Assembly (NCBI GenBank): GCA_019918135.1
Contig: WBZZ01004663.1
Location: 1 to 57,500, forward strand
Source: Paulinella micropora
Lineage: Eukaryota; Cercozoa; Imbricatea; Euglyphida; Paulinellidae
Reading direction: 5' to 3'
Length of the DNA stretch: 57,500 nt
Under the pieces are notes generated by a model. It had not been told where the DNA came from. It ran no database searches and saw only the letters and a list, made by a program, of their open reading frames with translations. Below, piece by piece: positions 31,191 to 38,279 of this stretch (positions are counted from its first letter, which is position 1; every line of letters starts with the position of its first letter). The translations under genes and the position numbers were made by a program.

Positions 31191-31217
31191 GCGGGGTTGT
31201 AAGGGGAGCAGGCCCCT
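31191..31217 (-). terminator. R3 post-stop GC element after the 123-aa gene
   Basis: On the minus strand TAG (stop) is followed directly by GGGGCCTGCTCCCC and TTACAACCCCGC. It is almost the same as the element after the left capsid gene and the right penton-like gene. Confidence 0.5.
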
Positions 31218-31587
31218 ACGCAACGAATTCTAAACAAATAACAATTCTTCCAGCTAGTTGGTCAGTCTCAATACTACCATTGTCTGTTTTAAGCACTCTA
31301 AAACTGTATTGACCGTCAGTCCAATTAATAATACCTAAGTTATAGCTGAGATGGGAAATGTTTGCAGTGTTGCTATCAGCGAATGTGCCAATAATTCCAA
31401 TTCGGTCCATATGAAGAATTTTTGTTTTCGTTTCAGTCATATCATTCATATAGTGGATATACTTAACATTCATTCTAGTTGGGGTAAAGTTCAATTTAAT
31501 GGTTTTGTCGAATGTCTTGCTACCATTAACACCGCCTGGAAAATCATTACTTAGAAAAATAATCCTTTGGAATTTGAATTCACTCAT
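31216..31587 (-). CDS. Conserved 123-aa protein of the virion module, unknown function
   Basis: Starts MSEFKFQRIIFLSNDFPGG. Beta-rich composition with conserved blocks LNFTPTRMNVKYIHYMNDMT, HMDRIGIIGTFAD and a final IVICLEF strand. The same gene, at the same place next to the packaging ATPase, is at 42,519-42,884 with an in-frame stop. I do not recognise a family. Size and beta content would fit a small capsid-cement protein, but this rests on context alone. It is followed directly by an R3 element. Confidence 0.7.
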   Translation of the reverse strand: MSEFKFQRIIFLSNDFPGGVNGSKTFDKTIKLNFTPTRMNVKYIHYMNDMTETKTKILHMDRIGIIGTFADSNTANISHLSYNLGIINWTDGQYSFRVLKTDNGSIETDQLAGRIVICLEFVA

Positions 31588-31636
31588 TGCAAAGCTACGT
31601 TTTGCAAAACGTATACTATATTGTGTATAATATATT

Positions 31637-31888
31637 ATGTTATTAATATTATTATTTGTGTGCTCTGTGTTAGGACGGACTGCTTGTGATTTTTACTCAC
31701 GATACTCGGAAAAAAAGAACGAGTCGTGTGCTTATTGTATAAAGCAAGGGGTAGAAACTGGTTTTAAGTGTGTTTTTATAAATAACGGAAATAATATGTG
31801 TCGTAGTTTTGATGAGGCACTGCCCTTCATGTGTGTGGGTGATAATAGATGGTATATGACACATATATATGAATGTAATTCTATTTAA
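31637..31888 (+). CDS. Small secreted cysteine-rich protein
   Basis: 83 aa. Residues 1-14 (MLLILLFVCSVLGR) form a clear signal peptide, followed by a domain with Cys at CDFYSR, ESCAYC, FKC, MCRSF, FMC and YEC. The homologue at 42,248-42,496 keeps the signal peptide exactly and most cysteines. The CxxC pair and spacing recall small disulphide-rich extracellular domains such as PSI or EGF types, without a firm match. It is encoded on the strand opposite to the virion genes in both elements. A secreted or membrane-lumen product is unusual for this type of element; function unknown. Confidence 0.65.
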   Translation: MLLILLFVCSVLGRTACDFYSRYSEKKNESCAYCIKQGVETGFKCVFINNGNNMCRSFDEALPFMCVGDNRWYMTHIYECNSI

Positions 31889-31925
31889 AGATAATGATAC
31901 ACAATAATAACAAAGGATAGACAAT

Positions 31926-32663
31926 ATGCCACGGGTTGGAGATTGTAAGAAAGGTAAAATTTATGCGATTAGGTCATACAAGACTGATTTAATTTATGTT
32001 GATGCAACAACTCAAACATTAGCTCAGCGAATGGGAAGACATAGACAAAATTATAAAGAACATCTATCGGGAACCAAAGTGAAAGGAAAAGGGCTATATT
32101 CAAGCTTTGAAATATCAAAACTTGGCGATGCTTATATTGAGTTGCTAGAAGACTGTCCGTGCGATAATGTTAATCAATTACTTCGCAAGGAGGGAGAGTG
32201 GATTAGAAATAGCAACTGTGTAAATAAAATACTTTCTGGTAGGACCAAGCAGGAGTATGTAGAAGACAATAAAGTGCGGGTAGCTGAAAGAACAAAACAA
32301 TATAGAGAACAAAACAAAAACAAAATAGCTCAATTAAACAAAGAATGGAATGAACGAAACAAAGAATATGTGTCTCAAAAGAAAAAAGAATATAAAAAAG
32401 AAAATAAGGAACATTTTAAATTTGTGAATAAGATTTGGAGAGAAGATAATAAAGAATATATTACACTAAAACAGAAAGAATATTATGAAAAAAATAAAGA
32501 AATTCTTCTCGAAAAAAATAGAACTCGTGCATCAGCAACAATTGAATGTGAATGTGGAAGACGTATTAGGAATGACAGCATACAGAAACATAGAATAAGT
32601 CAAATCCACTATGACAATATGGTCGGTTTATCCGCCTTTGGTCTTCAAATTACTTCTTGCTAG
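31926..32663 (+). CDS. GIY-YIG endonuclease-like protein with C-terminal zinc-finger-like tail
   Basis: 245 aa. GKIYAI (residues about 10-15) and IYVDATTQTLAQRMGRHRQN (about 22-41) match the start of a GIY-YIG nuclease, although the second motif reads YVD rather than YIG. The Arg after TLAQR and the Glu in EGEWI fit the catalytic set. The middle is a Lys/Glu/Tyr helical repeat (NKEY units) and the tail has CECGRRIRNDSIQKHRISQ, a finger-like stretch. Such genes are mobile in many large DNA viruses. It sits between the secreted-protein gene and the two-TM gene, which overlap in the right element. Its 3' end overlaps the two-TM gene by 14 bases. Confidence 0.7.
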   Translation: MPRVGDCKKGKIYAIRSYKTDLIYVDATTQTLAQRMGRHRQNYKEHLSGTKVKGKGLYSSFEISKLGDAYIELLEDCPCDNVNQLLRKEGEWIRNSNCVNKILSGRTKQEYVEDNKVRVAERTKQYREQNKNKIAQLNKEWNERNKEYVSQKKKEYKKENKEHFKFVNKIWREDNKEYITLKQKEYYEKNKEILLEKNRTRASATIECECGRRIRNDSIQKHRISQIHYDNMVGLSAFGLQITSC

Positions 32664-32997
32664 AAGATGGGCTAGGAAGCACAATCCCTATTAATAAACT
32701 TATAAGCCCGACATAAATGTTTCCAGTTTCACAACTGACATTCGGGTCAGACAACCTCACGATACAAAGGGTTATAATCGCGATAATGATACCCATTTGA
32801 AATAAGTATTTAATAAGTCGGCTGTCGGTTGGTCTGTTTTTTATACAACAACAATTCCAGTTATCTTCTAATTCGTGCTCTACTTTTTTTTCTTCATTCT
32901 TCAATGAAATATCCAAAACACGATTTTTTAATTCTGGTGTTAGTTCGCCATCTGCCATATCAATGAGTGGAGGTGGAGGGTGTAATCTAGGTGGCAT
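32650..32997 (-). CDS. Two-transmembrane-segment protein, conserved
   Basis: 115 aa, homologous to 41,921-42,259. N-terminal Pro-rich start (MPPRLHPPPP), then a charged helix (KNRVLDISLKNEEKKVEHEL), a CCC cluster, and two hydrophobic segments (YLFQMGIIIAIITLCIV and IYVGLISLLIGIVL) with a short loop, ending in a Ser/Lys tail. Likely a small membrane protein of the virion or of the infected cell. Its ATG lies 10 bases upstream of the stop codon of the fibre gene, so the two overlap in different frames. Confidence 0.75.
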   Translation of the reverse strand: MPPRLHPPPPLIDMADGELTPELKNRVLDISLKNEEKKVEHELEDNWNCCCIKNRPTDSRLIKYLFQMGIIIAIITLCIVRLSDPNVSCETGNIYVGLISLLIGIVLPSPSSSKK

Positions 32998-34213
32998 TGT
33001 TATTACGGATTTCTGCTAATTGGTTTTTTAAATCGGCTATATCATTAGTTAGATTATTATTTTGCTTTTCTAAATACCTTTTCTGATAATTGTTGAACCG
33101 CTTTAATTAATGGTGCGATAAACTCGGAATAACCTATACCATAACCGACATCACCACTATCAACACATTTAACATCTTCTGGATTAACGCTCACACCTTT
33201 CAATTCGCATTCTTTTCTTTGCTTTGGACACGGAACCATAATGTTTCTTTTATAAAACCGCCAAAATCTAGCATATCCATTTCTGTTAGCATTTCTTCTA
33301 ATTCCTGTGCTATTAAGCCAGTCCTACATTTCTTGTTGTCGTCAATCATACGATAGCAAACGGGATTTAACTTATTAATAAAATCTAAGCCTAAGCATTC
33401 CTTTATATCTTCTTTTTTTCTCCTGTCTGAATATTGAATTGGATTAGACAATACCCATAATTGTCCATCACTTGCTTTCAAAGACATTAAAGCAGTATTT
33501 GAACTATTCTCCCATATGAACCCACTCGTTGAAGAATTATTCACTCTAAATCTAATAGCATAAGAAGTTAATCCTCCGCCTACTCCTCCTGCTGGTGCTG
33601 TTCCTCCACTTAATGATTTATTTGCTCCAGACTGAGACATATAAATTCCCCATGCTGAATCACCAGTATCCCAAATAAATATTCCTCTCGCATTCGTTCC
33701 GTCTGTTTGTCCTTGAATTCCTATTTTCGCTCCATTAGTAGTTGTGGTCGTTAGCAACCCAGAATATGTAATCCCCGCATTTGCCGTTATCAATCCTTTT
33801 GTCCATAAAGTCCCGTTTGCCCCATTCAATGACATTAACAATTGCTCATTAGAATTTTCCCACACAAAACCATCCGCCGAAGCAAAACCAGACCTAAATC
33901 TTATAGCAAAGCCTGAAATATCGTTGCCTGCAACCGCAGACCCTCCAGATAGACTTTTACCTGCCCCTGGCTGAGCCATATAAATCCCCCATCCTGCGTT
34001 GTCTGTATCCCACAGAAATATACCCTGCCCATTTCCTCCATCTACTTTATTTTGAATAGATAACTTACAACCGCCATCTGCTGTTAATAATCCGCTCGCC
34101 GTTAATGTAGTTGTAGTCATGCCAGCGGTTGAAGTAATTGTTGTTCCCGTTATTGTTCCGCCATTTGTTATGTTGTTTGAGTTCATATCTAAGGCTCCAT
34201 AAAACTGTTAGTC
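32987..34213 (-). pseudogene. Truncated and frameshifted fibre gene with S74 chaperone domain
   Basis: Corresponds to the C-terminal third of the 1,199-aa fibre at 38,280-41,876. Similarity starts abruptly near 34,213. The open part (34,186-33,200) has Thr/Gly-rich fibre repeats (GIQGQTDGTNARGIFIWDT) and then the start of the S74 domain (YSDRRKKEDIKE, with the Ser and Lys of the self-cleavage motif). Frame changes near 33,235 and near 33,075 separate the rest of the S74 domain and the C-terminal coiled coil. The N-terminal two thirds are missing from the window. The gene cannot be functional here. Confidence 0.75.
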
Positions 34214-34261
34214 TGTTAGGTCTTTTGTGTTGAAATACACAAGACCTAGATTGTGCATGTT
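34214..34261. other. Short spacer between the two viral elements, with a hairpin
   Basis: Contains an imperfect inverted repeat, AGGTCTTTTGTGT and ACACAAGACCT, around 34,218-34,248. It matches neither the truncated fibre gene nor the right element's terminal repeat. It is either host DNA or an end of the left element. Confidence 0.4.
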
Positions 34262-34267
34262 GTGCTT
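34262..34267. repeat. Target-site duplication, left copy (GTGCTT)
   Basis: GTGCTT directly precedes the AG that begins the terminal inverted repeat. The identical six bases directly follow the other end at 55,615-55,620. Six-base duplications are the known target-site size of Polinton/Maverick integration. Confidence 0.85.
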
Positions 34268-34341
34268 AGAAGATAATTACCGCTTTCCTAGGGTCATTTT
34301 CAAGAAAATGCCCTCTAGGAAAAGCGGTCTTTCGGACCAAA
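34268..34341 (+). repeat. Terminal inverted repeat, left end
   Basis: 74 bases matching the reverse complement of 55,541-55,614 with three mismatches. Inside it, CCGCTTTCCTAGGG and CCCTCTAGGAAAAGCGG form an imperfect palindrome around 34,281-34,328. Weaker similarity (GAAATCAAGAGGAAATCAAA) continues inward to about 34,400. Confidence 0.9.
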
Positions 34342-35012
34342 TCTCCAAAAATCACCAAACAAGAGAAATCAAGAGGAAATCAAGAGGAAATCAAAAAGGA
34401 AGAAGGAAGCAAGAAGATATGATAGAAACAAGGAAATATGGAATGGAACAAAAACCACACACCACATTGATAATAACAAAAAACACAATATCACCAAAAA
34501 TAACATACTGAAAATTAGGAAAAAAGAAAACAAATGACGACAGAACCAAGAACAGAATTTTTATGGTAGCCATATCGGTCCACCAAAACGAGAAAAACAT
34601 TTCAAACCACTCACCAGGAAAATTAGAAATAGAACATCTAGAACATAATCCAAACGGTCCAAGTAAGGATTATATGGAATGACTAATAACAAAAAATGAA
34701 AAAATGGAAATAAAAGACAGAAACCGCCCACCTAAACCTTTTTCCCAGCGACAAAAATCGTAGGCGCTTCATTCTCTCAGAATTCAGAAAACCAAAGAAG
34801 AGCAGGAGTTCAAGATCGATACCCTGACCCTACCCAGCCCGACCCGACCCAGCCCAACCCGACCCAACCCAAGCCAAGGTAAGATGAGCGAAAGTTTGAT
34901 AAGTAAATAAAATAAATCAATTGATGATTATGTATTCGCTTTTGAAACAAATAAACACTGAGTTGATAAGTTAACTAGAACAAAAATAGCTTCCGAAAAA
35001 AAAATAAATAAG
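34342..35012. other. Purine-rich terminal region without a supported gene
   Basis: A-rich, GAA/AAGA-rich sequence with no convincing reading frame. At about 34,824-34,876 there is a pentamer-like run of GACCC/AGCCC/AACCC units resembling the DNA that encodes the Pro/Asp repeat at 35,629-35,790. Confidence 0.5.
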
Positions 35013-35414
35013 TTGAATAAAGAAATAGACCTCTTAATGAGAAAAAGAAATGAAGAGAGAGTGAAGTTAGATGCTGTTATGAAAGTTATCAGGAAGATGG
35101 AACAAGAAAGTTTATATGTGGAAGAAGATAGGATGGCCAACTTACAAAGAAAAAATGATATAATAAGAACGAATAAAGAACTAAAATTGTTTAATGCTTG
35201 GAAAAAGGAAAATAGATATGAATATCAAAGAGAATTTATTGATAAAATGAGAAAGTTGATAGTAGATGAGGGGTTGAGTTTCAATAAATCTTATATAAAA
35301 TATTCTGATTATGATTTACATATTATGATGAAAACGAATGGTGATGCTAATATGAATAAATGTGTAAGAGAAAGTGTAAATAGTGGCTCACCCACTTCGC
35401 CCCTTGGCACATAG
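35013..35414 (+). CDS. Unknown 133-aa charged helical protein
   Basis: Begins MNKEIDLLMRKRNEERVKLD. Lys/Glu/Arg-rich helical composition over the first ~90 residues, then a less charged tail ending SGSPTSPLGT. No motif is recognised and the left element has no counterpart because it is truncated before this region. It is the first gene inside the terminal repeat. The AT-rich codon use matches the rest of the element. Confidence 0.5.
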   Translation: MNKEIDLLMRKRNEERVKLDAVMKVIRKMEQESLYVEEDRMANLQRKNDIIRTNKELKLFNAWKKENRYEYQREFIDKMRKLIVDEGLSFNKSYIKYSDYDLHIMMKTNGDANMNKCVRESVNSGSPTSPLGT

Positions 35415-35513
35415 GGCTATATAAATAATGTGTCTATATTTTATCCAAAAAAAAAATCGGGCGAAAGCCCCCCATCGTACAAAGAAATTTATCTCTTATC
35501 AATTTATGGTAGG

Positions 35514-36149
35514 ATGAAAAAGAAAAAGACCGCGGAGGACGAGCTATTTCGCCATTTAAAAGACAACGGTTCTATGGATGAAATCACAAACATCCTGCGT
35601 AGGGCCAAGCTCGGCGAGTTGAAGGATGCCCCCGCCGACCCAGCCCAGCCCGACCCAGCCCCCGCCAACCCAGCCCAGCCCGGCCCACCCGCCGACCCAG
35701 CCCAGCCCGACCCAGCCCCCGCCGACCCAGCCCAAGCCGACCCCGCCCCTGACCAGCCCGACCCCGCCCCTGACCAGCCCGACCCAGCCCCGCCAGCTCC
35801 AATCGGATGGGCCACTTATGAAACTATTGTTCCACGCTTCCACGAAAACAAAAGATATGTAAAACTTTCGCGGAATTTTGTCAACTCAAAAAAACATATT
35901 GAAGTTTTTTGTGAGTACCCGCAAATGCGGAACTATATTGAGCCGAGAGAAATCAAAACAAGTGATTTTTATTTCGCACACGTAGATGTCAACACCGCCG
36001 TGGACAAACCAAAATACAAACAATATTTTCTTGTCTGTATCGGGGAAGAAAATGAGATGATTATTTTCAATTCCATTACAGCTATCAGCAGGGTTTTGAA
36101 GGCGAGAACCAGAGATATAGTCTGGATACTTCCAATTGATTTTATCTAA
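35514..36149 (+). CDS. Unknown protein with Pro/Ala/Asp repeat
   Basis: 211 aa from the ATG at 35,514 (MKKKKTAEDELFRHLKDNGS). Upstream codons in this frame are open to about 35,430 but have no ATG. Residues about 40-95 are a Pro/Ala/Asp/Gln repeat (PADPAQPDPAP units; GC-rich in an AT-rich element), followed by a globular domain of ~110 residues (YVKLSRNFVNSKKHIEVF, FYFAHVDV, YFLVCIGEENEMIIFNSITA). I do not recognise it. A globular domain on a stiff Pro-rich stalk would fit a virion or scaffold protein, but that is a guess. Confidence 0.55.
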   Translation: MKKKKTAEDELFRHLKDNGSMDEITNILRRAKLGELKDAPADPAQPDPAPANPAQPGPPADPAQPDPAPADPAQADPAPDQPDPAPDQPDPAPPAPIGWATYETIVPRFHENKRYVKLSRNFVNSKKHIEVFCEYPQMRNYIEPREIKTSDFYFAHVDVNTAVDKPKYKQYFLVCIGEENEMIIFNSITAISRVLKARTRDIVWILPIDFI

Positions 36150-36153
36150 TAAA

Positions 36154-37136
36154 TTACAAATCAAGTATTACTCTTGCTTTTCTTTCTCTACGGCTAGTTC
36201 GGACATTCTCAGGTTGAATGTCTTCACGGTTTAATAATTCCTTTGTTTTTTTCGCTTTTGTTAAATCTTTAACTTGTTCATTAATTTGTTTTTCTTCGTC
36301 AGCTGGTTTATCAAATTTGGTCTTTAATAATTCCCTAGGACTAACTAGCTCGTCTGAATTTAGTATTAATTTAAATCCCTTTCTTCCGACGACGGTGTAA
36401 ATCTGCTTACTGTATTGTCGTCCCCCTTTTGAAAATAAATTTCTTTTTAATTCCTTTCTCACTCTATCTCCTTTTTCAAATTCGTCAATTAGACCATCCC
36501 GTTGAATAAGTTGTTTATTTTTATTTACTTCCTTAAATACATCAATCGGTCTATTTTAAATAGTCCTATGAAACCGCATATTATAGGCATCCACCATATC
36601 ATCAATCCAAGGAAGCCAATCAAAATTACCATTAGTTTCACATAGAATGTCAAGCCACCTTTTAATAGTTCTGATTACTCTATCCACAATCGCAAGAGCA
36701 CGATGGTCGCCCACTTCAACCGTCCTATGGTCAATATTGTTTTCTCTGAAATAATCCTTAACCATTTCTTTATATTCACTCCCGCTATCGGTTGTAATGC
36801 TCTCGGGTGTGTAAGGTATTGATTTAAAGCCATATAAACTTCTTTCGCCGTTTTGTTTTTAAGCGGTTTAATTATTAAAAATCGGCTGTGAGTGTCAATC
36901 CAAAACAACATCCAGGCATAACCTTTATTTCCTTTCTTGTCTTTAAGTTTTGACATATCCGCCAAATCTACAAATACTTGTTTAAGCGGTTTGTCTACCC
37001 ATATTGTATTCCATTTATCTGTTGGTAATCTTTTTTGGTAATGTATTTCTAATACTTGTTGTTCCTTTCTTTCATCCTCGTCATCTACAACTTCATCCGT
37101 GTTATTGTTTTGAGGATTGCTATGTTTGTGGTCCAT
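36154..37136 (-). pseudogene. Retrovirus-type DDE integrase, broken
   Basis: Minus-strand gene of about 330 codons. The catalytic core begins with DKWNTIWVDKPLKQVFVDLA and LFWIDTHSRFLIIKPLKN (first Asp). After a frameshift near 36,770 it continues with TTDSGSEYKE (second Asp) and HRALAIVDRVIRTIKRWLDI (Asp where Glu is usual), then VDAYNMRFHRT. An in-frame TAA at 36,556-36,558 follows. The C-terminal domain (FSKGGRQYSKQIYTVVGRKG, SPREL) resembles the SH3/chromo-like tail of Polinton integrases. It inserts element DNA with a 6-bp staggered cut, matching the GTGCTT duplication. Inactive as written. Confidence 0.8.
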
Positions 37137-37394
37137 CTAATACTTAATGACACCTAATGCTTTATCTCTATATATTGCTCTTTCTTTTTTTTCTAGTTCA
37201 AAACAATAATTAGAACAAAACTCATACATATAAAACCAATCAAAACTATCATCAATGGCTGTAATCTGTCGGTTCGCTAAACACAGAGTTAATCCACACA
37301 CATAGCAACTAGTGAAGTCATACATACGATGATTATATAGATAGTCCATAATGTGTAAGCGAACATCTAACGGTAAATTTTTTATCTTGTTCAT
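37137..37394 (-). CDS. Small F-box-like/zinc-binding protein
   Basis: 85 aa. The N-terminus (LPLDVRLHIMDYLYNHRMYD) looks like the first helices of an F-box. A CxxC (CYVCGL) and a second Cys pair (FCSNYCFE) suggest zinc binding. F-box-like proteins occur in large DNA viruses and recruit ubiquitin ligases; here the match is only to the short N-terminal pattern. The stop codon lies directly against the integrase start, so the two may be co-transcribed. Confidence 0.45.
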   Translation of the reverse strand: MNKIKNLPLDVRLHIMDYLYNHRMYDFTSCYVCGLTLCLANRQITAIDDSFDWFYMYEFCSNYCFELEKKERAIYRDKALGVIKY

Positions 37395-37405
37395 TATATA
37401 ATATT

Positions 37406-37663
37406 ATGAGATTTTCAAAGTCAAGTGTAAAAAATAAAAAATATACAACTACTACACCAAAAGGAAAAACAATTCATTTCGGTGATGTCAGATATGAGCA
37501 TTACAAAGACCGCATAGGACTTTTTTCGCATCTCAACCATTTAGACAAAGAAAGAAGAAGAAATTACAGAGCGAGAGCAAAAACTATAAGAAATTCAAAA
37601 GGTGAATTAACATACAACAATCCAGAGTATGCTAATTACTATTCTTATCATTATTTGTGGTAG
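37406..37663 (+). CDS. Small conserved protein of large DNA viruses (DUF5754-like)
   Basis: 85 aa with KKYTTTTPKGKTIHFGD, YEHYKDRIGLFSHLNHLDKE, RRRNYRARA and a final YYSYHYLW. The order GKxxHFGD, YxDxxG, HxDxxRRxxYRxR and a C-terminal SxxYLW-type end is one I recall as a family common in giant viruses and their relatives (DUF5754 from memory). Function is unknown. It diverges from the F-box-like gene over an 11-base gap. Confidence 0.6.
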   Translation: MRFSKSSVKNKKYTTTTPKGKTIHFGDVRYEHYKDRIGLFSHLNHLDKERRRNYRARAKTIRNSKGELTYNNPEYANYYSYHYLW

Positions 37664-37665
37664 GT

Positions 37666-38169
37666 TCAAAATTTAAGAAATATCTTTGAAACATCATTGT
37701 TTTCTTTTTTTGGTTTCTCGGGTTGCTGATTATAAACATTAACTGATATGTTCGATTTCTTACCTTTACCTTTCTTAGGCTGTTCTTCTTCCTCACTTTC
37801 CTCGCTTTCACTCTCGCTTTCTTCTTCCACTTTCTTTTTTACCGCTTTCTTCTTCTTCTGTTTAGTCTTCAATTTTATACCCGCAACCCGTTGGGCAACG
37901 ATATCTACAAAGTCGTGTTCTACTTCCTCATCCGAGCTACTTTCCTCACTTATCTCACCGTCACGCCCATCAATCATATCTTTTGCTAACTGTTTCTTAG
38001 ACACGTGGTCCATCTTTTCGTCATTGGTCATTTCTTTCACATTCTTAGCCTCTTCCTCAGCAAGTAGTTCCCTAGCCCTCTCAATCTTTCTTTGCCTAGC
38101 ATACTGTTTCTTCATTACAGTAGCTTTTTCAAGATTTTTTATGGCAATCTCTCTATTTCCTCTTGGCAT
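37666..38169 (-). CDS. Charged coiled-coil protein with acidic Ser/Glu tract
   Basis: 167 aa from the ATG at 38,169 (MPRGNREIAIKNLEKATVMK). An upstream open stretch through the R1 element to 38,259 is probably untranslated leader. It has an N-terminal basic helix, an acidic Ser/Glu stretch (SEESSSDEEVEHDF), a Lys-rich block, then a second Ser/Glu run and a tail with NISVNVYNQQPEKP. The mixture of acidic phospho-acceptor-like tracts and Lys blocks fits a scaffold or chromatin-interacting protein; no family is recognised. It is transcribed away from the fibre gene. Confidence 0.55.
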   Translation of the reverse strand: MPRGNREIAIKNLEKATVMKKQYARQRKIERARELLAEEEAKNVKEMTNDEKMDHVSKKQLAKDMIDGRDGEISEESSSDEEVEHDFVDIVAQRVAGIKLKTKQKKKKAVKKKVEEESESESEESEEEEQPKKGKGKKSNISVNVYNQQPEKPKKENNDVSKIFLKF

Positions 38170-38238
38170 CGTTTGTTTCGGTTGTATATCTAACCAAAAA
38201 TAATTTTTATTCGGATTAATTATTATCCAATTTATATA

Positions 38239-38276
38239 GCAGAGACTCCGCCTCCGCACCTCCGAGGGTTTTGGTT
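38239..38276. promoter_or_regulatory. R1 element between two divergent genes
   Basis: GCAGAGACTCCGCCTCCGCA then CCTCCGAGGGTTTTGG on the plus strand, between the charged-coil gene (start 38,169, minus) and the fibre gene (start 38,280, plus). Its orientation matches the minus-strand gene, but its end lies 3 bases from the fibre start. Confidence 0.6.
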
Positions 38277-38279
38277 CAA

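Larger units (their letters stand above)
17893..34213. mobile_element. Left integrated Polinton/Maverick-like viral element, partial
   Basis: An AT-rich gene array carrying a virion module collinear, in reverse orientation, with the element at 34,268-55,614. It encodes major capsid, penton-like, lectin-like, protease, ATPase and lipase proteins. It lacks an integrase and its fibre gene is cut at about 34,213, 54 bases before the right element begins. The missing integrase end is not found beyond the right element either. Its replication gene is a PolB-like/helicase fusion rather than the protein-primed-type PolB of its neighbour. Both outer limits are inferred from gene content only. Confidence 0.8.

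Noticed and set aside
34216..34250. The AGGTCTTTTGTGT/ACACAAGACCT hairpin as the terminal hairpin of the left element
   Set aside because: No partner copy is visible near 17.4-17.9 kb and the fibre gene is truncated just before it, so it cannot be shown to be a true end.
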